A stretch of DNA of 64,000 bases, from the NCBI GenBank assembly GCA_013420905.1, contig JAAXNY010000001.1:4278001-4342000 (forward strand), read 5' to 3'. Origin of the DNA: Collybia mongolica (taxonomy: Eukaryota > Basidiomycota > Agaricomycetes > Agaricales > Clitocybaceae). This document shows, one piece after another, positions 46,129 to 57,265 of this stretch; the stretch's first letter is position 1; every line of letters begins with the position of its first letter. The notes below the pieces were generated by a model. It was given only the letters and a program-made list of their open reading frames with translations, searched no databases and was not told the origin of the DNA. A program made the translations under genes and the position numbers.

Positions 46129-46811
46129 AAGGTTTCGCTTCTAATCAATTATGTAAACGTCGACTTTAACATATGGTCCACAGAACGTACCTGTCCGAGG
46201 TCTTGCTTTGTGGAATATTGTGCTTTTGTATGTTATTTTCCCGATGGGTGGGTACCATTTTGACGAAATTCGAGATGTTACAGAGGGAGTTCTCGAGGTT
46301 GAACTTATTTATGAGGATAATTGGAGTCAGGACGACACATATTAGGTTAACACGTCAATGGGACGTAGCTCGTGGCTGCGGAGCGGTTTGAGTGAGGTGT
46401 GGTTATGGTGGCTGTTGAGTGTTGACAGGAGGCGGTGCAGGCCCAAGCTCCAACAAAGGGCACGAGTTTATGGTTTAATCACGGCTTCGTGGCGCGAACA
46501 GTTAGTTCAGAAGTTTGTGCCCAACCAAGCTCTGTCTTGAAATTAAGGGTCAAAAACAAGAGTCCAGCGCAAGGATCAGGTGCGAAGAGTATTGAACGTA
46601 ACTCCGGGATTTAGGGCTCGCCTTTATGGTTGGTACTCTTAAGAGGTATTTGCAATGATATGATGGTGGGGCATCATACGGGTTACTTGAAGAGTTGTTT
46701 AATCACTGTCGTCTCAAGATTTAGATAAAATTTCTAAAGGCAATGCGAATATTAATGATGACTCTCGTATTTCTTTTTTAGGTAGCATATAATGTACAGA
46801 CGGCACCATCT
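46129..46811. other. Intergenic region
   Basis: About 680 bp between the membrane-protein gene and the 3' end of the aldo-keto reductase. Short frames near 46173-46540 lack coding features. Nothing else was recognised. Confidence 0.4.
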
Positions 46812-48125
46812 TTATTGAATTTTAACCTTGAAAGTGGCTGGCTTTTCTTCCGGTTCGTCAAATATGTTCACATCCCAACTTGGACAATCGGCAAGAGTGT
46901 ACGGAATGTTGAATCTACAAACGAAGTCAGTCACGATTCTGTGCCATCAGAAGTGTCCGGCCCTAAGATATACCTAGCATGATTTCCATGCCCGAGAGCA
47001 CTTATCGCGTCATAGTCCTCCTTGTTAAGCTTGACCTGTTGGAAGTTCGTAATGATGCGGTCCTCTTGAACGAGTTTCGGCACAAGAGAATACTCCCCGT
47101 AAGCTCCCCACGCAATAAGGACCTGCTGAGGAGTCGTGTTGAGCCGTTTTGCAATATCCTCGACAACAGGGTGATTTGATAACTTTGGTTTGTCGACCCA
47201 TGTCGGGCGACGGCATGGAAATGGTAACGATGTGTCTCGGTAAGGAATGTCCTTGCAGTTGACGCCAAAGGTACCATATGCTGTGACATGAATACCCTGC
47301 TCCTTACAATACGTCACTAATTCAGTCTGTGGCAACAGAGGATGAATTTCAATCTGGTTCACAGCCTACATTAAATACTGATCAGGCGATCCCGGTATTG
47401 AGACATGTTAAGGAAACCTACCGGTACCACGCCAGTTGCAGCGATAATACCCTGTAAATGGTCGATGTTGAAGTTACATACGCCAATGGCTCTGACCTAC
47501 AGAAGATTAGTCCAACGTGTGCTCAATCGACGAGATAGTGATAATAACCTTTAATTTAGGGAGAGCGGTCATAGCTTTCCAAGTCTCAACCAGACTTGTC
47601 TTGGTGTCGAGAGCCGTCTCCGTCTCCTTATTGGGGTGTGGGGGATTAAGTCCATTCCCGGGGGGGAAAGCTACGGGCCAGTGGATCACTGGATAATCAT
47701 TGATGGGTGAAACGATAAGCACCCAAAAAACAACATACAATATAAATCTAGATAGTCCGTGCCGAGCTGACGGAGCGTTTCGTCCAATTCCTTGGCAACT
47801 TCGGCGGTCTGATGGGCTGAGTTCCATAGCTTTGAAGTCAAGAAAAGGTCCTCGCGTTTGACCACCGATGGTATGACTTTCTTCAGGGCAGTGCCCACTT
47901 CCTCCTGATTCTGGTACACCATAGCAAGATCAAGATGGCGGTAACCATTTCTCACAGCGAATTCAACCTTATTTCGTCCAGTATGTAAATGATATAATTC
48001 CTTGTGAGATTATATTTGAAAAGTACCGTAGCTTCAACTTCCCCAGGCTTTGAGAGCCACGTTCCGAGAGCAAGTTGAGGTATCTTGGCGCCGGTTGAAA
48101 GGGTAAATTCGTTTCCAAAAGACAT
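46812..48125 (-). CDS. Aldo-keto reductase
   Basis: Starts [32 protein letters not shown] at 48125. Catalytic features are in place: [16 protein letters not shown] (Asp and Tyr), FLTSKLWN (Lys) and YLIHWPVAF (His), then [43 protein letters not shown], an Arg/Lys coenzyme-binding region ([14 protein letters not shown]) and a spliced C-terminal exon [11 protein letters not shown] ending KVKIQ at 46812. Six short introns are visible. It is an NADPH-dependent reductase or oxidase of carbonyl substrates in the cytosol, of the fungal alcohol/aldehyde reductase type; the exact substrate is unknown. The C-terminal loop, which sets specificity, is about 30 residues. A TATA-like ATATAAAG is ~50 bp upstream (48175-48182). 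Confidence 0.92.
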
Positions 48126-49763
48126 GTTGTGTTTTTAGGCCGTTAGGGTTTGCCATTAGACAAGTTGAAGCCTCCTTTATATCAATCACCACTGGTCGCG
48201 GATGACGAGGATGACAGTCTTTGACGGGCTGAGTGGAGACGGTATCGGGTGATCTCGGGCGAAGATCCAGACAGGCCGAGCCAATGGTCCATGATGGAAT
48301 GCGAAGGAGAAAAGCTGATGTTTCAAAAATAGATGTCACGCAGTTCGGGATATGTGTGGACATACCAACGAGGGCAATTGCAACCGTTAACTAGTAATTC
48401 TCTGCGAAATTTATGTAGGTTCTCTAACGTCGTCCGTATATAGGATCATCAGAGGAAGAGATAGAGACGACAATAATTTAAACACAAGGAGATGTGAATC
48501 ATGTTATACGGTACATTTTGGTTGGGCGTCGACCTACCAAATCTCCTATAAGCGCGCGCCCTCATTTTTAAAACAGTCGTCGTCGAGATAATGGCTGACT
48601 GAATGATCCATCAGAACCCGACAAGGGGTCCCAAAAGGATTGAAACATGACGCTCTCCTCGTTGGCAGGACGTTAATTCAAGCCGGAAGTCTAGAGTTCC
48701 TAGGTCTATATGGTTATGACCGACAGTTCATAGCACTTCACCAAATCGGTGACCGTGACAAGCACCGCCGTTGGCAACTGCTACGGGCAGAGGTAATCGG
48801 AAGGTTTATCAACACACGAGCAAATTCGGGTGCGAAAATGAATAACGGCCAACTGTGTATGATGCATGGAACTCGAAATGTCGAGCTCTCCTGCATTCGA
48901 TGGAACTTGGAACAGTGACAAGAAAAATATTTTCGCACGGATCGCTGCAAACATCCACATGACCCTAGTACTCAAATCAAGGTGTAGACCAGCCCAAGCA
49001 ACTCGATCGTTGTCGGTGACCATCCTGTTCAAGACAACCACAATACATAACCTTTCCAACTTTATCTCTCTGTGTCAGGGGCTCCAAACAACGAAGTTCT
49101 ATTTAATGAATGAAAGGGGCCTGTGCTACTAAACTGTTAGAATGCCGATCAAGTGTCAACACGCCAGATTCCATTGACCTCTTCTTCGTGGTTCAACCGG
49201 ACATTAACATCATTTTGGTGCGCTAATCCACTGTTTGACGGTTTTAATGCCATTCCGACTACCGGAACTTCCTCTACGGTATATGGTGAGTGAAATAACG
49301 CTGAACTTTAGTTCTGGCTAACATCTCGAGCTCTGTTCAGCCATGCCATGAACTTGCAATCCCAACATGATCACGCCTATCCTGTAGAGTTACACTCATT
49401 TCGCTCCAAATACACTTGAGGCCGTTCATTGGCGGGTGAGGCCGATGCTCCACCTATCAACTCTGCTCCCCAATCCCAGGTATAAAAGAGGAGTCCTTGG
49501 TTCAGTTTTAATCACACGATTAATTTCCCTCGGAATTCATGCGTTTGACACCTTGCTATCCGGATCTGTCCCCCATGGGCTCACGTGTCCACATTGCTCT
49601 CAAGCAGGCTGATATGGATGCTTCAAATTGGTCGCGTGGCGTATCATTAAAACGCCTTACTATTGGCCCAACTCCTGGACAACCGTGGGTCATTGAAAGC
49701 GTTCTATTCTATTCCGAGGGCTCGCTCATAACGTGATGAGTACCCAGAGATTTCGTCTCAGAA
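48126..49763. other. Intergenic region with a possible upstream ORF of the TENA gene
   Basis: No gene is supported from 48126 to 49480. TATAAAAG at 49481-49488 is a strong TATA box. A 65-codon frame at 49539-49736 (MRLTPCYPDLSPMGSRVHIAL) ends 27 bp before the TENA start at 49764 and may be an upstream ORF in its leader, or a missed first exon. It has no recognised domain. Confidence 0.4.
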
Positions 49764-50732
49764 ATGATCACGGAGAACCAAGATCTGTGGGACAAGCTTT
49801 TACACCATCCATTTTGTGTGGCTATGGGGAATGCGACGGCCTCACTTGAAGGCTTTAAATATTATATGGTTGTGAGTTGTGGTTGACTCCCCGCGGACTA
49901 GTTCTGATCAACCGCAATGCAGCAAGATATGTTTTACCTTCGCAGTTTTGTTCGATATAAGTTGCGAGTTTTCGCTCAAGCAACCGACTGGGAGGACACC
50001 AGACAAGCTCCTACTGTCACACAGAATGACATTGATTATGCTGATCTCCAACTTCGGATCTGCACGGAATATCTGGGCATTTCACAAGCCAAAGTTATGA
50101 AGACGCCAGTCGATCCTCGCACGCAGAAGTACATTGACGTAGAGTATCGCGCGTCAATTGAACAAGATTGGTTTAGGCAAGTAATCTCCCTATACCACAT
50201 CTTCAATATCGCTCATAAATAATTGTGTTAGCTTGCATGTGCTAATGCTCCCCTGTGTCATCGTCAGTCGATTTCTTTGCGATACGTAAGCGAACCAACT
50301 CTGTTCATGAAGGGTTACAACGAAATTGCCATGAAGCTCCACCCCACTGCTACAAAGGGTAGGTTGACTACCGTAAAATTGACTGGTCGGTTTATATACA
50401 CATCACCTAGAATCCTTATTTTACAAGTTCTGGATCAGGCCCAACCTTGATAATGCCGCTGCCACACGATATCGTAGTAAGTCTAAATCTATTGTCAGTG
50501 GCCCATATCAAAATCTCGCCTGAAACGCCTCACCTCGTCAGACTTCTGTAACCAAAACATGGGTGATGCAACCAAGGAAAATCGGCTCAACTGGAAGAAA
50601 TTATTCAGGGCAGCGTGCGAGATGGAGATAGAGTTCTTTAATATGGGTTTGGCAGAGGGTATATTATCCACACCAATAAGAATCCGACCGCAAATATCTT
50701 CCAGCCACAGTGGAAGTTTGGGCGCATGTTGA
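49764..50732 (+). CDS. TENA/THI-4 family protein
   Basis: Five exons begin MITENQDLWDKLLHHPFCVAMGNATASLEGFKYYMV and continue QDMFYLRSFVRYKLRVFAQATDWEDTRQ. They then encode EQDWFSLHVLMLPCVIGYNEIAMKLHP, FYKFWIRPNLDNAAATRYR, and FCNQNMGDATKENRLNWKKLFRAACEMEIEFFNMGL, with a stop at 50730-50732. These are the conserved blocks of the family: the Cys in the LPC motif, the GY, and the Glu near the C-terminus used by TenA-type aminohydrolases/thiaminase II. Eukaryotic single-domain members may hydrolyse aminopyrimidines in thiamine salvage; biological substrate here is inference. The intron after DWF uses a GC donor (AG|GCAAGT). Confidence 0.88.
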
Positions 50733-50822
50733 TGTTCATGAATTGTTTTGTTGAGATTTCATCTTCGATACTGACTGTGGCCTTGAACTCGATAGATATT
50801 ATAAAACTATATGTATGTAGCA

Positions 50823-51842
50823 TCATTTAGTAAATTCCATAAACTCGGCCCATATGTCATCCATAAAGAAGATCGCGGATATATGCCCCCCTTCAAGCCA
50901 GCTCATACGAGCGTTCGAATACTTCGACACCAAGTACTCTCCCCATTCTCCAGGAGTCATGTCGTCTTCTCTCCCAGCAACCACTAAAACTTTCCTTCCT
51001 GCAGTGAGCTCGTTGTCGAGGTCACCAATGTCCTCTACGCCCCACCCCCAGTCGCTATGAAGTACCTCGGCCGTGCTCAGGAATCCCTCCCAGCTCTTCT
51101 CCACGCTTCTCCTGTTCATTTGTGCCATCTCACGCTCCAGTTGCCCAACTTCATACCCCTTCCTCTCTCTCCAGGCCCTGTACATGTCTTTCTCTTTATC
51201 CGCCATCTTATCAAATATAAAGCGACGTATGAAGGTCTCTGCGCCTTCCTGAGTGGAAAGTTTGGAGCTGATGAAGAGTTTCGTAAAATGGCTTAGAAGG
51301 CGAAATGGTATAACGCGTGCTGGAGGTCCGATGGCAATGTAATTCGACCATGTCATGCACTTCGTGTATGCGAACTCTTTCTCCTTGTTCCTAAAAGGGG
51401 GAAATGCTCCAAAGAGGACGAGTCCTTTGAGGTGCCGACCTGCGGGGAACTTGTTGAACGGGGCGCCATACAACATCTGGGCCGGCACGGTCCCGAACGA
51501 GCCACCACCAATGTAAAGCTTCATGCCAGTCGTATCTGGATGCAGGTGGTCTATCAGGGCAGATGTATCGCCCTGAATGGTGGTGGCATATGATACCCCC
51601 TTGGCTGGTGGCGACGTATTTCCGTATCCAGGAAGAGTCGGAGCGATGTAATGTGCGCCCATAGATTCAAGCACTGTAGGCAGTCTAGGAGCATTTCCGA
51701 CGCTCAGAGTACCCGTGAAGAAAATAACCACCATTGAGCTGGTAGCTATGCCCACGTCTTCATAGGCCAAAGTTCGCCCGCCCGGAAGGGCAAGTAGTTT
51801 TTCGTTGCTCATCTTTGGAGGCAGGGCAAGAGGGAGTGCCAC
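50823..51842 (-). CDS. Alpha/beta hydrolase, tandem copy 1
   Basis: Single exon, 339 residues from MALPLALPPKMSNEKLLALPGG. Key features are an oxyanion region GTLSVGNAPRLP, PTLPGYGNTSP, the nucleophile elbow IGGGSFGTVPAQ (Ser), the acid VVAGREDDMTPGEWGEY (Asp) and LEGGHISAIFF (His). Residues 1-10 are absent from the paralog at 52204-53193, so Met11 may be the actual start. TATAAAG on the minus strand ~25 bp upstream (51865-51871) favours the first ATG. Likely cytosolic esterase/epoxide hydrolase-like; substrate unknown. No signal peptide. Confidence 0.88.
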   Translation of the reverse strand: MALPLALPPKMSNEKLLALPGGRTLAYEDVGIATSSMVVIFFTGTLSVGNAPRLPTVLESMGAHYIAPTLPGYGNTSPPAKGVSYATTIQGDTSALIDHLHPDTTGMKLYIGGGSFGTVPAQMLYGAPFNKFPAGRHLKGLVLFGAFPPFRNKEKEFAYTKCMTWSNYIAIGPPARVIPFRLLSHFTKLFISSKLSTQEGAETFIRRFIFDKMADKEKDMYRAWRERKGYEVGQLEREMAQMNRRSVEKSWEGFLSTAEVLHSDWGWGVEDIGDLDNELTAGRKVLVVAGREDDMTPGEWGEYLVSKYSNARMSWLEGGHISAIFFMDDIWAEFMEFTK

Positions 51843-52203
51843 TTGGTAGAATGATTGAGCAAAGCTTTATACACGAATCTTCCTTCCCTTAGGGCCTGAA
51901 GTTCGCCCGCAGTGCGCTGCGGGCAGCTTATCACCAAGGATACGGAAAAAGCGCAGGTGAAGGGAACAGGAAAGGTGCGCAGCATACATAGTAGGATTTC
52001 CAGGTACAAAATGCGGCGCAAGGTTGGTACCTGCCAAGATAATCATATTATTTTAGGTACCCATTCTAGGCACGTCCAGCTGCATGTAACGCCGTTTTAC
52101 GTCTCAAATCAGTTGACTTGCCCACCCAAGCTCTTCTCCTTGCTTCAACAGATATTACATATGTTCAGAAATAACCTATCCATTATAAGCGTTACATACT
52201 ATC

Positions 52204-53193
52204 CTAGACTCGGTACTCCATAAACTCAGCCCATATGTCGTCCATTGAGAAAGTAACAGCAATGTGGCTCCCTTCGACCCACCTTATGCGGGCGTTGATA
52301 TACTTTGACACTAGATACTCTCCCCATGCACCCGGCGACATATCATCTTCCGTTGCCTCTACGATGAAAACGTTCCTACCTGCAGTGTGCTCTTCATCAA
52401 GATCTTCGAAACCCCTCCCCGCCCAGCCCCAATCCCCATGAACAACTTCTGCGGTGCTCAAAAGCCCCTCCCAGCTCTTCTCCACGCTCCTCCTATTCAA
52501 CTGCGCCATCTCACGTTCTAATTGCCCAACTTCGTACCCTTTCCTCTGTCTCCAAGCCGCATATATCTCCTTCTCTTTGTCTCCCATCTTTTCGAACACG
52601 AATTTGTGTATAAAAGCCTCGGCCTTTTCCTGTGTGGAAATTTTGGGGCCAATGGCAAGTTTCGTAAGATGGCCGAGGAGACGGAAGGGGAGAATGCGCG
52701 CTAGGGGGCCAATGCTGATGTAGTTTCCCCATGTCATGTTTCTGGTATATACAAAGCCTTTCTCCTTGTCGTTTTTAAATGGAGGAAACGCCCCAAGAAG
52801 GAGGAGACCCTTGAGGTTACGACCAGCAGGGAACGCGTCGAATGGAGCACCATACAGCATCTGAGCCGGCACGGTTCCAAACGAGCCACCCCCAATATAT
52901 AGCTGCATATCAGTCTTATTTGGATGTAGATGGTCGAGCAAAGCAGATATATCGCTCTGAATTGTCGTAGCATATGATACTCCCTCAGCAGGTGGAGATG
53001 TATTGCCGTACCCAGGAAGAGTTGGAGAGATGTAGTGTGCGCCCAAGGATGTGAGTACGGGAGACAATTTAGCCTGTCCGACGGTTAACGTTCCCCTAAA
53101 GAACACGACCACCAGAGAGCTAGTGACCAAGCCTGCACCTTCATACGACAAGGTGCGCTCGTTCGGCAGAGAGAGTAGTTTTTCGTTGTTCAT
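52204..53193 (-). CDS. Alpha/beta hydrolase, tandem copy 2
   Basis: Single exon, 329 residues, aligned along the whole length with the copy at 50823-51842: LPGYGNTSPPAEGVSYATTIQ, IGGGSFGTVPAQMLYGAPF (nucleophile), EATEDDMSPGAWGEYLVSKY (acid) and VEGSHIAVTFSMDDIWAEF (His). The pair arose by tandem duplication in the same direction, 361 bp apart, a spacer with no gene. The first gene in the unit has TATAAAT ~72 bp upstream. Duplicates differ mostly in the substrate cap region (KEKGFVYTRNMTWGNYISIG), suggesting substrate divergence. Confidence 0.88.
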   Translation of the reverse strand: MNNEKLLSLPNERTLSYEGAGLVTSSLVVVFFRGTLTVGQAKLSPVLTSLGAHYISPTLPGYGNTSPPAEGVSYATTIQSDISALLDHLHPNKTDMQLYIGGGSFGTVPAQMLYGAPFDAFPAGRNLKGLLLLGAFPPFKNDKEKGFVYTRNMTWGNYISIGPLARILPFRLLGHLTKLAIGPKISTQEKAEAFIHKFVFEKMGDKEKEIYAAWRQRKGYEVGQLEREMAQLNRRSVEKSWEGLLSTAEVVHGDWGWAGRGFEDLDEEHTAGRNVFIVEATEDDMSPGAWGEYLVSKYINARIRWVEGSHIAVTFSMDDIWAEFMEYRV

Positions 53194-54065
53194 ATTCAGG
53201 AAAAGTACTTGTGTTGGATGGCCATGCTGCGTTTCAATGGGCAGATGAAACGGACAAGGCCTGAATTTATACCTATGCCTCTGGCTTGGATTCTGCTATG
53301 TATGTGGTTTTGGCGGCCGCAGCGCGTAGTTCCAAGTCAGGACGCTTGAGTTCCCCTCCGAAATCTATAACCATGTATTGAACAGAGGTACCGACTCTTT
53401 CGGAGGTTTTATTAGGGCCACGACACCGACAATATGTGGCATGGTGGGAATGTAATGGGAGAGAGGGAAACGCAACCCGTTTTGGTGATGCGTACAAACA
53501 ACTGATATGCCATCAAGGCAAAATACCGCTTACGAAACGGCCCGGATCCAGAGTCCACCAGTCATATACCTTACTTCACGGAGGTGACTGTAATTCTGAA
53601 GGTATGTTTCCTTGTCGGCCTTTGCCTCGTAAGCCTGCCAGAAGACAACGCTTGCGATTTCCAACCGTGATAGATACTATCTCCCGACCGTCCCCGACGA
53701 TGCCTCCAGGAAAACAGGAACTATACCGAACTGATTGCGGACGGCCGCGGTGCTAGCTGTGGCCTCGAAATTTCATCAAGTGAAATGCGTCACACCTCTA
53801 GGGATGCAAGCACGATCATGATCAACGCTGTTCGAAAGTTATAACGTAGGGCAGTGTTAATTGCAATGTGACCCTAGCGAGCCTCACCTTATCCACGTGT
53901 TGGGTCCCGGGTCAAGTTGGCATGTCTAAACTTAATTACCACGAGTCCAAGGCATTCTTGGTTTGATATAAATGCGCCCCCGTTTCAAAAGCGCCTGGTT
54001 AACACGAGGATGCTCCGTTGATAAACTACGAGTCGGAAAGCTGACATCCCGCAGTTTCTTTCGCC
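53194..54065. other. Divergent promoter region between the hydrolase pair and the DUF7587 gene
   Basis: 870 bp. A plus-strand TATAAAT at 53967-53973 lies ~95 bp before the ATG at 54066. Minus-strand TATAAAT near 53265-53271 serves the hydrolase. Frames at 53273-53756 show no coding pattern. Confidence 0.45.
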
Positions 54066-56001
54066 ATGACTTCGATTTCTTCTACGCAGGACGCTGAAGT
54101 CACCACTTTGCCCCAATACGGATTTGGGACAGATGTCGATTTTGATAACCTTATCCAAGACAATCACTTCCTCTTCCGCGTCTACACACCCCGGGAACGT
54201 TCCCCCTTCTTCGACGACACAGATCCCTTTTTCATAGCGCCCAAGTTTAATGAAAGATACAACCTCTCTCCGGCACAGTTATCGGAATGGCGGGCCAATC
54301 ATGGTCCTCCGCTACCTCATGTAGGTACATATGAGGACGTGGTGACACACATGGACTGGACGACTCGACCTTCTTCGCCATATATTTCCACATCCTTTAG
54401 CTTCATCTGGTCCATCTGGGAGGCCCTTCGTCGTTACCACCAAGGCGTCAAGAAAGACGTCCAGATCGCCGTAATCGATGCATCTGCGGTCTCCGGCAGA
54501 GCCGTCACTGCCGTGCAACTCCTGCGACAAAGTTCACCGTCCGAGTAAGTACACTTGACATACACCTAGCCCATATCTAACATTACATTCAAGGCGGCCG
54601 GGTGAATACTGGAAGTGGTATCGATTTTCGCAGGAATCACAGTCTGTGCTAGTGCACGAATGCATTCCTGGAACAGCCGTCTTGGCCTCTGTTCCTCTCC
54701 TTTCGCTTCTAGAGAAACTGCCATCATATTTTCTACGTCCAGAAATTCCCCTCGGAACAAAGGGTAGTGCGCTAGCCGCAGTCGCCTGGGACTATGCGGA
54801 AAAGAAGCGCAGCTACAGAAAATTCTGCCAAAACATGTCGACCCGCTTTTTGCAGCTATCTCCAGAAGCTCGTTTACAAGACACCACCACGGGATCAGTC
54901 AGACTGGCAATGTCGTTCCTCCGCCCCTGGTTCCACCAATGCGTCACAGACGATTTCCAGACTGCCACAGTGACGCTTTGCGCACTTGCATTTTCGATTG
55001 CTCAATGGCCAGGACAATGGTGGGCTCATGAGCACTCGGAGATGTGGAATCTCATACGTGTGATGGCCCTCTCTCTCGCAGAGGAAGTGAGGGAGAAGCA
55101 GCAAGGCCAAATGGCTGAAGTCAACCGCCTACAAGGGGTCATATCCGAGCTCGAGGGTGCAGTGAAAAATTACGAGCGAGAATTATCTACTCGACCTACC
55201 AAGAAACCTGCACGCCTGTTGGCGCCTCTCACCATACCCCCACCGCTAAGGCCAGCGGTAATGCCCATCTCTCCCTCGCCGTTCACGCTGGGTCCTTCTC
55301 ACAATGTTTCCATTTCCATCCCGCGAGCTCGGTCCTTTGTTCCCACCCCCATCACCCCACCTACCTCTCCCATTCGCTCCGCGGCCCCCGTCTTCCCCAC
55401 AGAGAAACTTCCCGCCTTAACTGACCAAGACGCAGCAACGTCGTCTCCAGCGCTTTCGTTCACCCTCATTAATAACCCGCTTATGACACTTTCACCCCGC
55501 GATGCACCATCTTCTCCGCTGGCATCGGACTCGGGTACGATCACTGACGTAGAGCTGCCAGATGATCGTACCCCGAAGAAGGACTTTTTGCTCCTCGAAG
55601 AAGGTCCATCCTCACAACCCTCTACACATATAATGATTCCACCTTCCATCGGCCCCTCCCCTTCCATCGAACCTTCCTCTCCCGACGATTCATTGTCCCT
55701 AAGAATTCCCTCCTCACCAGTAGAAACCCTGGTCGAAGTACCCACGCCCACTCGTTCACCCCCAGCGGTCAATGTGATACTGCCTCTCGATGTCTTGGCG
55801 CCCCAGCATTATTTGTTGTCCGATCCGACATTATATTCCCCGGATGCGGATAGACAGAGTGGCGAACGAAAGCGCGTTCGCCGGCCGCCTTCCGCAGCAG
55901 AGACTGCCTCGTGCCTTGTTACCGGCTTCCTGGTTGGAGCCTTCATCACTCTTTGTCTTTTGTCGCCGCACCGTCGCACACTCTTGACCAATTTGACTTG
56001 A
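54066..56001 (+). CDS. DUF7587-like protein with C-terminal membrane anchor
   Basis: Two exons, 54066-54544 and 54594-56001, join in frame at Ser-Glu-Arg-Pro to give 628 residues. The N-terminal ~250 residues match the DUF7587 pattern known from agaricomycetes: HFLFRVYTPRERSPFF, SPYISTSFSFIWSIWEALRRYH and VLVHECIPGTAVLASVPL. The order R...STS...E resembles the ADP-ribosyltransferase fold, which I offer as inference only. A helical region follows (WNLIRVMALSLAEEVREKQQGQMAEVNRLQGVISELEGAV, probably coiled-coil), then a long Pro/Ser/Thr-rich disordered stretch, and a terminal hydrophobic segment CLVTGFLVGAFITLCLL with a basic tail, consistent with a tail-anchored protein. Function unknown. Confidence 0.75.
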
Positions 56002-56299
56002 TCCTGAATATTCCGACTCCCATCTCTCTCCGTTTCAATTACCATCCATGGAAACAGCTCCGTCGCAATAGGCGAGGAGGATCGTTTCAGCACCAGAACT
56101 ATATCGATGAATCCCCCGTGGCCTCGTATAGCTGGTCCTTATTCGTCCGCACACCTGCAGACATAGGTCTGTCTAGCATTTTCGCAATGTAATCTAGGGT
56201 TCTATCGATGTACTACGGATGTAGCGTTATACTATTTATGCAAATCGGCATTCATATTGTACCATTAAATGCAATAGCTATGTGCTTCATTTCTGCCCA

Positions 56300-57138
56300 T
56301 CACTTGCGAATCGCGTAAAGGAAACCATCGTAACCCTTTTCTCCTGTGGTCCCGATTGTCGTCGCGTCAATTTCCTGATCACCCTTGATGCCATGCAGAA
56401 GGGTCCTAACTCCCTCTACACTGTTGTCTGAGTAGGATGGATCGGCGACTTTTCCGTAGCGGACCACATTGTCTACAATCTATGAGACAGTGTTTCAGTT
56501 TGTGTTTTGAGAGTAGAGATGTACTACATACAATTACGCCACCTTTCCTAACCAAACGCTTGCCTTCCTTGAAGTACTGCAAATTGGAGTTCTTATCGGC
56601 GTCAATGAAAACCAAGTCAAAAAGTGGATCAAGGTTCATTTTAGCCAAAGTCTCGACTGCATTCCCCACGATGACTTCAACTTTGGATGACAGCCCTGCC
56701 TTGGAAAGGTTTTCCCTGGCAACCTGTATCATGTGTAAACCAAGTAAAAAAGGCCTAGAATCAAATCATACCCTGGCGTGTCTCTCGTCGATTTCGAGAG
56801 TAATGACCTTTCCACCCTCAGGAAGAGCTCTTGCTAACCATATGGTGGAATAACTAGAGAAAGCAAGGTCTTACATGGAATGAGACAGGAAACAAATTAC
56901 GAATGACCAACCCTCCAAGAGTGCCGACCTCCAAGATGCGGCTGGCACAGATAGATTGCGCGAGGAGCATTAGGAACTTTCCTTGTGCGGCGCTGACCGC
57001 AATATCGGGTAGACCATTTGCTGTACTATTCTTCAGTGCGTTGTCCAAGGCCTCGTCCTTGGTAAGAAGGAATGAGTTATGGTAGGTGTCCGACCTGGCC
57101 CAGTCACCCTTGCTGGTAGGAGTAAAATCTTGCTGCAT
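56300..57138 (-). CDS. Class I SAM-dependent O-methyltransferase
   Basis: Starts MQQDFTPTSKGDWARSDTYHNSFLL at 57138, ends FLYAIRK at 56300. Exons give [42 protein letters not shown] (SAM-binding), ENLSKAGLSSKVEVIVGNAVETLAKM, DLVFIDADKNSNLQYF (metal-binding Asp), RKGGVIV and DNVVRYGKVADPSYSDNSVEG (second metal site), as in caffeoyl-CoA/catechol O-methyltransferases. About 225 residues, the usual size. It methylates a small catechol-like hydroxyl in the cytosol; the physiological substrate is unknown. Confidence 0.9.
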
Positions 57139-57265
57139 CTTAGGTGGGAGGAAGATAAAGCGGTGAGAATTGGTGAGAGATTAGTTGGTTATACAAATTG
57201 TTTGACTCGACCAGCTGCATATAAATAGGCGAGAAGCCAGATGCTTATCTGATAAGATCAGAGGA

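Noticed and set aside
48640..49132. Possible gene from frames near 48640-49132
   Set aside because: Short frames on both strands without domains, splice-consistent joins or family similarity.
55299..55772. Minus-strand frame of 157 codons
   Set aside because: Complement of the Pro/Ser-rich linker of the DUF7587 protein.
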